DNA from: Metallyticus violacea
Taxonomy: Eukaryota > Arthropoda > Insecta > Mantodea > Metallyticidae
NCBI GenBank assembly: GCA_030762175.1
Contig: CM060831.1
Location: 76,682,001-76,746,000 of the forward strand
DNA: 64,000 bases
Direction of reading: 5' to 3'
Positions 56,785 through 64,000 of the stretch are shown here, piece by piece; position 1 is the first letter of the stretch; every line of letters starts with the position of its first letter. The position numbers and the translations under genes are program-made. The notes below the pieces were generated by a model. That model saw nothing but the letters and a program-made list of their open reading frames with translations, had not been told where the DNA came from and ran no database searches.

Positions 56785-56830
<46 letters not shown>
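56785..56830. repeat. (ATT)n microsatellite
   Basis: About 15 ATT units, followed by AACAATAACAACAATAATAA, directly upstream of a SINE-A copy. Confidence 0.93.
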
Positions 56831-56832
<2 letters not shown>

Positions 56833-56855
56833 AATAACAACAATAATAACCATTA

Positions 56856-57145
56856 CCATCGCCATGGATTGCCGAGATCATTAAGGCATGGACTCATGAA
56901 CAAGACGTCTGGGGTTTGATTCACACCAGGAGCATTCTTCCCTGATTGAGGCTTTTTCTAGGTTTTCTTTAGTCCTAATAAATGGCAAATTCTGGAGAGG
57001 TACCCTAAAACTTAGGCCTGGAATGCTTCCTTCCTTTAAAAAAATTCTTTCCCTTATTTATCATTTCATCTCATGTATCACCAGTGTCCACCAACTGTGA
57101 TGTCTCAGTAGTTAAAATGGGCATTAAACATTATTTAAAAAAAAA
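56856..57145 (+). repeat. SINE-A copy 5
   Basis: Plus strand: head ATGGATTGCCGAGATCATTAA, box B mutated to GGTTTGATTCAC, body with GGCAAATTCTGGAGAGGTAC, A-rich tail. Moderately diverged. The target duplication is not clear, perhaps ACCAT/TCCAC type. Confidence 0.85.
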
Positions 57146-57291
57146 TCCACATCACCACCACCTCCACTACAACTTTGCACTGTAGGAAAAGAATATTTAA
57201 AGCATAATAAAAAAAATTGTTTTATTTAACTAAGTAAAATATAAAATGTATAGCTTGCTCTTCCACCTGGTCTTACCCCAAGGCATGCAAA

Positions 57292-57383
57292 TTAAAATGA
57301 ACTAATATGCACCGTATCTGCTTCAGATTTTGTCCTTTCATGAAGTTTGATATGTTTATAACATGCTGACATTTCCACGAAAC
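57292..57383 (-). CDS. terminal exon of an unidentified minus-strand gene
   Basis: Very strong minus-strand acceptor (a T-rich run then TTTGTTTCTAG ending at 57384). The exon supplies two bases of a split codon, then FVEMSACYKHIKLHERTKSE and ADTVHISSF and a TAA at 57294-57292. An AATAAA lies about 70 bp downstream (near 57225). The peptide is hydrophilic and compositionally unlike the AT-rich flanks. Upstream exons must lie to the right, beyond the N1 copy at 57665-63100 or outside the window. No family recognised. Confidence 0.55.
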
Positions 57384-59053
57384 CTAGAAACAAACAAAAA
57401 AAAAGAGGATTTATTTATTAGAGCCTATTTTGCTTTTAATAAAATTAAATAATAATTTATACCATGTACACATTTGTAGCCATTTATTTTTCTGAATGAT
57501 TAATATACTGTATTTCTTCCTTCTTGATTTTAAAAGAAACAAGATTTTGCCAGTTTCTTAATAGAGACCTTATATAAATCTTGTGGCTGTGTGAATCATT
57601 GATTAAAATACTTAAATTAACTCATGTCACAAAAAATTGTGTTCAGATAATAAATTGAAATTGAAATTTATTGATATGCTAAGAACAAATACAAACTACC
57701 AGGGGCTTACACCTATGTGGCCCAAGCCATTTTAGGGTATGCCCCCTCACAATTACAAAAAATGTAAATAATAGTTTTATTCTATCACCTTTATCCAAGT
57801 TCTAATATAATTGAACAATACAATATTTCCACCATGATTGCATTAGTCCCCAGTCCCTGGTTCATCAGCAGCAGCCTACTGGAATTCCAGGGGACCAGGC
57901 TCCAACTCAATCTAAGGTCGGAAATAAAATTTTTTCAATACTCTACCTATACCTAGCTACAACCTCTACAAACTAATAATGACTTCATTTCTCAAATGCA
58001 TACTAAATGCTACATTTCAAATTTGATAACATTATAACCCACTCCCAACCATAATCACCTTTATCTGCATCCTAATATGATTAATCAAATGCAACCCTTT
58101 AAGTTATTTGATTTACTTCCCTTCTTAGTACCTAATTCCATTTATGTTTAACTTTACTCAGGGATTACCCTACATTCCGGCTATCTTTACTAAAGATTTT
58201 CATTAAGGCTATATTTCTATCTAATTTAAACCATTTTTCATTTACAAACTTTTTCTTCCAGAGTCCGGTCCCTTTGCACTCAAACACTATTTATTCCATA
58301 TCTTGCTTTCCCCCACATATTGGGCACTGATTCTGAGGAAGCCCTTTCCTTATTCCTTTTAATCTCCACACACCTGCTCTTAACCATGCAATGCCCTCTT
58401 TTTATTATTTATTTGATTTATCAATATATCTCTCTCTTTCCCATTTGTTTTTTATCGGTATATAAAATACTAAAGATCTTTTGCCAGCTATCTCACTAAA
58501 CAATTTTTGTATTTCTATATCTTCCAATCTCTTTCTTACTACTTTCCAAAAATCCTTTTCATTGTTCTCCCTCCTCCTCCAAATATTCCCCATTCCATTG
58601 TTTTCCAGAATTATCCTAAGACTATTACTCCACCCATTGCTCCTTAGACTCTTTTCTCGAAATTCTAAGCATTTCCTTAACAAATTTCTTTCATCTAAGT
58701 TTAGGATTCTGAACCAATATTTGAGAGCTCTTTCCATTTCAATTTGTGCACCTTCCTTTGCTGTTGTACTCGGTACTCCTAAAATTTATCTATAAAATGC
58801 ACAATATCCACAACATCCACAATTTCCCATCCTCCTTCAAGTCCCCATATTTCAATACCATATAACATTTTTACCTCAACCATCATACTATAAATTTTTT
58901 CCAGCCACTTAACATTTATATCTGATGTTTTATATTTGTAACCTCTAACTGTTGCCATTGCTCCTTTCTCTTTTGCCAAAGCTAATTTTTTTTGCTTTTC
59001 CCATTTGCCACCCCATCAATTTTAACTCCTAAATAAATGCAATCCCTAACTGC

Positions 59054-59356
59054 AAATGAATGAATGAATGAATAAATGAATGAATAGTGTTTAATGCCTG
59101 TTTTTGCTACAGAGGCACCACAGGCAATGGGCAATGATGATACATGAGATGAAAGGATATATTGGGAAAGGATTTGTTTTTAAGGAAGGAATCGTTCCAG
59201 GCCTACGTTTAGGGTACCTCCCTGGCATTTGCCATTTATGAGGACTGAGGAAAACCTGGAAAAAACCTCAGTCAGGGAGGACGGTCCTGGCAGTATTCGA
59301 ACCCAGACCTCCCACTCACGATTCCGTGCCTTAACGACCTCGGCCACCTGTGGCAG
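59054..59356 (-). repeat. SINE-A copy 6, inserted in the N1 RT
   Basis: Head GGTGGCCGAGGTCGTTAAGG, box B GGGTTCGAATAC, body, tail of TTCATTCATTCATTCATT-type sequence at 59054-59085. Flanks TCCCTAACTGC (59043-59053) and TCTCTAACTGC (59357-59367) are an 11-bp target duplication with one change. Excising it joins the N1 codons for YKAVRD to CIYLGVKIDG. Confidence 0.93.
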
Positions 59357-60378
59357 TCTCTAACTGCCTTATACTCTTTATCTCCTTTCCTCCACTTCTC
59401 ATATTTACTCAATTTTGCTTCTTTCTTGAATACTACTATTTGAGTCTTCTCCTCCAAGTTCCAATCATTACAGTATTTGTCTATTTGCTGCAAGGACTGC
59501 TTTAAGCCAATTGTTGAGATGGATCCAACAACTAAATCATCTGCAAATAATAACCCTAGGATTGTGACATTATTAATAACTAGCAATGAATTGTAACTCT
59601 TTTTATCTCTATTAAAATGTCATAAATAAACAAATGAAATAGCACTGGGCTTAACTTATACCCTTGTCTTAACCCCTTCTGTTGAATTATTTCTCTTGTT
59701 ACCATTCCTTCCCCAGCTTTCACACAGAAGGTATTTCTCTTGTATAATGCTTTAAGAATATTCACCATATGACAACTTACTCCCTTACTCAGTAATTTAT
59801 CCCATAACAATTGTAGCTCTATGCAATCATATGCACAAATGCCATGTGCAATTTTCTTCTCTTATCTTTTAAATATTTGTCCACTAATATTTTTATATTG
59901 AATATATTATCCATCATGCATCTTCCCCTGCAAAATCCCATTTGGAATTCTGAAATAATTTTATATTCCTCAACCAAATTTTGTAGACAATTTGTCAAAA
60001 TGCCTGCAAAAACTTTTCCAACATTTGATAATAATACAATACCTCTGTAATTTTTTGGCATACCTACACTTTCCTTTGCCATAATTAAATTAAATAACTC
60101 TGTGAGTAACTTAACTCTGTTTGCACCACAACACCTTTCTTTTATAAATTCTGGTGGAATACCATCTATTCCTGTAGCTTTATTCTATTTCATTAATTTC
60201 ACTTGTTTAACTACTTCTTCATCGCTCATCTCACTATCCCACATTTCTACATAGCCCATTCCTACTTCTAATCTTGGCATTGCTTTTAAACTACTATGCT
60301 CACCAAAAAGAGTTATAAAATATTTTATCCACTCTTCTGGATTTATGTTGGATTTAGTTACAAACTTGTTCTAAGTTA

Positions 60379-61277
60379 AATCTTGTACTTACGAAGCTGT
60401 TGACAATGGAGCAGCAATAAAACCTTAGGTATTCATTTTTTACACTAAACTCCATTCACTTACACAAAAGTAAGATGCGTTTCGGGAGAATCTCTCCCAT
60501 CTTCAGTTGCTCACTGAACCGCTGTTTCTCGAAACTATGGCTGGACAAACAGATGTTCCTGTGTTGGCCTCTGTTGGTTGAAGTAGAAAGTTGCTGAGCT
60601 CATCCATACGAGGAAACTCGAAATTCATTAGGTTTTCCCTATTTTTTAATATGAAAATTTTTTCCCAAGTGGATAACTCCAATGGGTTGTGAAGATGTTT
60701 CAGCAGTTTAATTCCTGGTTTTATTTCATAGTTTTTGGTCCAAAAGCGAGCTGCTACTGCTGATTTGTCCACCTGTTTAAACTGAATATTCCTAAAATGT
60801 TCTTCCCTCCGAATTTCCAAATTTCTTTTTGTTTTGCCTATGTAGCTCTGTTCACAATCTGGACATTTTATTTCGTAAATTGTTGATTTCTGTTCTGTTG
60901 GCGTGGAGTCTTTTACTGTGCAACCTAATAAATTCTTGATGTTGTATCTGTTCTTTGGGGCTAACATTATCCCGTGCTCTGTGAAGATTTTCTTGAACTT
61001 ATTGTGGTAAATTGGATGGTAGGTGAAACTTTTGAATTTGTATTCTTCTTTTGTGTTTTTCAGTGTGAAAACTTCTCTTATCCCTTTTTGTCTTTTAGGT
61101 TTATTAATAATTTTTATCACTGTGTTTTTGTTGAAACCATTGATTATAGCTGTCTTTATTATTTGATTATATTCTATTTTGCACTCTGCTTCATTGAGTG
61201 GAATATTCATCAATCTGTGTGCCAAACTGTGAAAAACTGCATATTTATGTGGAATGGAGTTATAACTCTCATTTTTT
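60379..61277 (-). mobile_element. PLE-C insertion with intact endonuclease ORF
   Basis: An 899-bp insertion flanked by a perfect 13-bp target duplication, TTGTTCTAAGTTA, at 60366-60378 and 61278-61290, inside N1 copy d. It is 5'-truncated within the RT. A 240-residue open frame (60503-61225 minus) begins MAHRLMNIPLNEAECKIEYN (end of RT thumb), then FTYHPIYHNKFKKIF, IMLAPKNRYNIKNLLG, STIYEIKCPDCEQSYIGKTK (GIY changed to TIY, YIG intact), AVAARFWTKNYEI, WEKIFILKNRENLMNFEF. The frame runs into the hammerhead at 60470-60510. It is the youngest-looking PLE-C copy here. Confidence 0.92.
60470..60510 (-). ncRNA. hammerhead ribozyme (PLE-C)
   Basis: Minus strand: CAA, CTGAAGA, helix II GGGAGA-GAT-TCTCCC (six perfect pairs), GAAAC, GC, ATC, TTAC. 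Cleavage triplet AUC fits the NUH rule. Confidence 0.82.
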
Positions 61278-63109
61278 TTGTTCTAAGTTACTTTTAACAT
61301 TTTCCAATTCCTACTAATATTTCCTTCACTTAATATCCTGATTAAATTTTTCTCATTTTTCCTTCTCCACTCATGTTTCTTGCTCTCTATCATCAAGTTA
61401 TAAAATATTTCCCCGTCTAAGTATTCTTTCTTTGACTCTTCATGACCTGCCTCTCTCCATTTTATCAGCATTTGCTTCAGCAATTTTTTGTTACTTTACA
61501 TTCATTATTATATCATTCTTCACCTCTTTCCCCAATTCCCATCCCTGTTTTTCATCCCATCTCCAGCTCTTTGCATTAATGTATTTATGCTATTGGTTGC
61601 CTTCTGTACTTTATTATTTTTTAACATTTAACTTATTCCATGTTGGTATATTTGACCATACTTTGATTCCAGAGTTTGTTTAAATTTGTTTCTCTGATCC
61701 TCCATCCATATTGGCTAGTCCCATTCACCCCTTCCCCTGAATTATCCACTACATACTCTGAATGAATTTTTATATCCACAACCAGAGGAAAATGACCACT
61801 ACTTGAGTTAAAATTAAGTATCTTAAAGTTGCTCACAATAAACCCCACGGTGACTGGCCATAATACATAGTCAATAACACTCTGACCATTATTATTAACA
61901 AAAGTAAATTTCTCCAATACATCTTCACCATATTTACCATTCAGAATATCTAGTGCATTCACTTCACAAAATTCCAAAAAATGTTCACTACCTCTATCAC
62001 TATATTTATCTTTGCTATGCCTTACTGTATCTTTTTTAATCATTATTTCATTGTCCTATACCATAAAAGTCCCAAATTTCACATCTCCCTCACCTTCTCT
62101 GATACTGAAATCCCCCACTATTATAATCTCTGCATTCATATACTTCTCTCTTAAATTCTCTTTATCACTTTCCAGTTGCTTAAGCAGATCAGGGTTATGG
62201 TACTGTGAGGATCCTGGTGGATTATACACTATTCTTAGACATACGATATTTTCATCTATCAATTTATCATCCATTACAACCCACAAAGCATTTTTTGACC
62301 TTGCCCATGTTTCTATTATTATTTTTCTCAATGATTTCCTAACAAAATAGTCCTTGTCTCCCGAGGCTCTTCCCTTCTTTGCCACCACTTCTCCTTTTAT
62401 TCCAACATAAGTAAAATCATCCATCTCTGCATTCACTTCCATTAGCCATATTTATACTACTCCCAAGTAATCTATCTTTCCTAGTAATTGTTTCAACTTC
62501 CCTGTATACATTTTATTTTTTAAACCTTCACAGCTCCAAAATCCCAACCTCCTTCCCCCACACCCTATTGCAATTCCTTTCTGTTTCTAAATTTCTCTAA
62601 CACTTTCTTGCTCCATAGCTCGATTCCCTTTCTTGAAGTTGTCACCTTTTCTTTGTCTAGCATGAAAATACTGCCATTAGGAGTCAATATGATGTTGTCC
62701 TCATCCGTCCTGCCCTCACTGCTCTCCAACCACGCCTTGCTCCCTCTCTCCGCCAGTCCACATGCTAGCGGTATTTCCTTCTTACTCAGCAATACTACTT
62801 TCCTTGTTTCTGCCGCTCTCACATCATTCCTTCGTGGTGTACCCACTACATCATCTTCCTCTTGTCTGCAATCTTCTCTACACCTCCTTCATCTCGCATA
62901 TGTCTACTAAACTCAGACAATCTAACCTCTAGTGCTGATGGAGCTGCTCTCTGCCCAACCTTTGGACTTCGTCAGTGTTGTTTCCGGCCCCACAGCAATT
63001 GATGCATCCTGCTGATTCATTTCCTTTTGACACTTATATCACTTTCCTGTACAGCTACCATCTGCCCATCAATCCACAAATATAGATTGAAAATGAAAGC
63101 CTGTTTCCC

Positions 63110-63476
63110 CTCTGATCTTGCTATTTGTTCAGATAATAAATAATACGCTGTTTTATTTCACTTTCCCAAACTCTGGTTCAGTTACCTTTTCAGTTTTATG
63201 GAAATCATTTTGCCCTGTTATTGGTCTTGTTTAATTATGTCCATTTTATGTAGTTTTTGTGACCTGCCTTGAACCGCATTCTTTATTTATTTACTTTTTT
63301 TGATATTTCTCATTACATGATCCATTACATGTTTGAAATTCTCTTTTGGTGTACATTAGAATTTAATATTTTACATAAATTAATACATTTGATATTGATG
63401 ACAGTTACAACGAATCTTTAACTTTCATAATAACAACTTAATCTTACATTTGTAGTAAAATTATAGTTAAAATTAA
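63110..63476. other. AT-rich DNA
   Basis: Between the 5' end of N1 copy d and a PLE-D mini-element. Nothing recognised. Confidence 0.5.
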
Positions 63477-63490
63477 AACTATTGTCTTTT

Positions 63491-63730
63491 AATTGATATT
63501 ATTGTATGATTTAGTTGAAGTAACACTCTTAATGCTTCACTTACTTGTCATAATATATAGGACCGGTTTCGAGAACATTTCGTTCTCATCATCAGCTAGG
63601 CTAAAATGTTCTCGATACCGATTCTATAGATTATGACAAATGAAGCATTAAGAGTGCATAGTTCAACTAAATCATACAATAATATAAATTATATGATTGG
63701 TTTCACTATGCCAGTTCCAATTTACATTTT
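63491..63730. mobile_element. 240-bp palindromic hammerhead mini-element (PLE-D termini)
   Basis: Perfect 14-bp target duplication AACTATTGTCTTTT at 63477-63490 and 63731-63744. Left arm: GATATTATTGTATGATTTAG, ACACTCTTAATGCTTCACTT, hammerhead. Right arm: the inverted repeat of the same from AAAATGTTCTCGATACCGAT to ATCATACAATAATATAAATT, then the PLE-D tail (TATGATTGGTTTCACTATGC). No protein gene. The right arm's hammerhead core is incomplete. Confidence 0.92.
63558..63598 (-). ncRNA. hammerhead ribozyme (PLE-D mini-element)
   Basis: Minus strand: TAG, CTGATGA, helix II GAGAAC-GAAAT-GTTCTC (six perfect pairs), GAAAC, CG, GTC, CTA. Helix I TAG/CTA; helix III ACCGGT. The best-formed copy in the window. 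Confidence 0.92.
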
Positions 63731-63949
63731 AACTATTGTCTTTTGTTAAAGTTTGCAAATTTTATAAATGTTTAAAATTGTTTTCAGTACTTGGTTGCAA
63801 TTTTAGGTTAGTGATGGCAACTTTCTCCAAAGTTTCCACAGTTGGCCTTCTGTTGATGATGGGAATGTTCTCAAACATTACTTATTAAAAAAACCAAGTA
63901 AGTAAGTAACTGTCACCAAACCAACATCAATATTATTTTACCAATAAAT

Positions 63950-64000
63950 TGTACTTATGAAGCTGTAGACAATGCAGTGATAATATATCCTACCTTATGT
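63950..64000 (-). mobile_element. PLE-C terminus, cut by the window edge
   Basis: TTGTACTTATGAAGCTGTAG then GATAATATATCCTA matches the left end of PLE-C copies at 45062 and 7838. The rest lies beyond the window. The nearby GTAAGTAAGTAACTG at 63899-63913 also resembles the PLE terminal block. Confidence 0.75.

Larger units (their letters stand above)
57665..63100 (-). pseudogene. N1 non-LTR retrotransposon, copy d, nearly full length
   Basis: The most complete N1, on the minus strand. ORF1-like part 62565-63100 (SEFSRHMRDEG, RKGIELWSKKVLEKF). Endonuclease 61633-62442: VCLRIVYNPPGSSQYHNPDL, EIIIVGDFSIREGE, FTFVNNNGQSVIDYVLWPV and SSGHFPLVVDI (catalytic GDF and the SDHFP block as SGHFP). RT 59440-60300: NKATGIDGIPPEFIK, KNYRGIVLLSNVGKVF, GFCRGRCMMDNIF, QKGLRQGYKLSPVLFHLFI, LLFADDLVVGS (intact FADD, about 59536-59547). 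C-terminus 58260-58980 with MLYGIEIWGLEGG and a decayed CPxCG block. It ends in an AATTTC-rich 3' tail at 57665. A SINE-A (59054-59356) and a PLE-C (60379-61277) interrupt it cleanly; a few shifts remain. Confidence 0.85.

Overview
The window is nuclear DNA of an animal, most likely an arthropod. It is AT-rich, has spliced exons with GT/AG borders and polyadenylation signals, tRNA-derived SINEs, microsatellites, and a mobile-element mix typical of insects and arachnids: Penelope-like elements, jockey-type and other non-LTR retrotransposons, mariner, hAT and piggyBac. The species cannot be fixed from the sequence. There is no bacterial operon, no rRNA or tRNA gene and no CRISPR array.

Host genes are sparse. 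The plus strand carries the 3' end of one gene, with three exons at 651-863, 3772-3882 and 5513-5767. All three begin and end in phase 0; the last ends in a stop and polyadenylation signals. Its introns hold a jockey remnant split by a SINE and a hAT fragment. On the minus strand there are two convincing terminal exons (57292-57383 and 41148-41227) and one candidate exon with a consensus donor (10890-11063). None of the products is recognised. About three quarters of the window is intergenic or intronic DNA built from dead mobile elements.

The dominant component is Penelope-like elements (PLEs), in at least seven sequence families labelled PLE-A to PLE-G here. Longer copies encode a Penelope-type reverse transcriptase plus GIY-YIG endonuclease (22323-25465, 46646-48385, 60379-61277, 35098-35787, 7833-8459). 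Nearly every terminus carries a hammerhead ribozyme: CTGANGA, a hairpin helix II, GAAAC, a tiny helix III, then the cleavage triplet. Helix III is often a self-complementary hexamer (ACCGGT, ACTAGT, ACATGT), which suggests dimeric ribozymes. Several copies are inverted dimers of their own 3' ends. Three are tiny (126, 141 and 240 bp), lack any protein gene and are still flanked by 12-14 bp target duplications. These look like retrozyme-like non-autonomous elements and are the most interesting content here.

A second abundant group is a non-LTR retrotransposon, called N1 here, with an endonuclease, a reverse transcriptase and a C-terminal CPxCG knuckle. It is present as five broken copies (11880-13975, 18940-19965, 50900-51340, 51400-55910, 57665-63100). 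Nested insertions give a relative order: PLEs and SINEs sit inside N1, PLEs inside hAT and inside a repetitive 'WDSR' protein copy, and one PLE-A sits inside a PLE-C. Two well-preserved SINE families (SINE-A, tRNA-Ser/Leu-like; SINE-B, tRNA-Gly/Glu-like with a poly(A) tail) and two weaker ones are scattered throughout. Remaining stretches are AT-rich DNA in which nothing was recognised.
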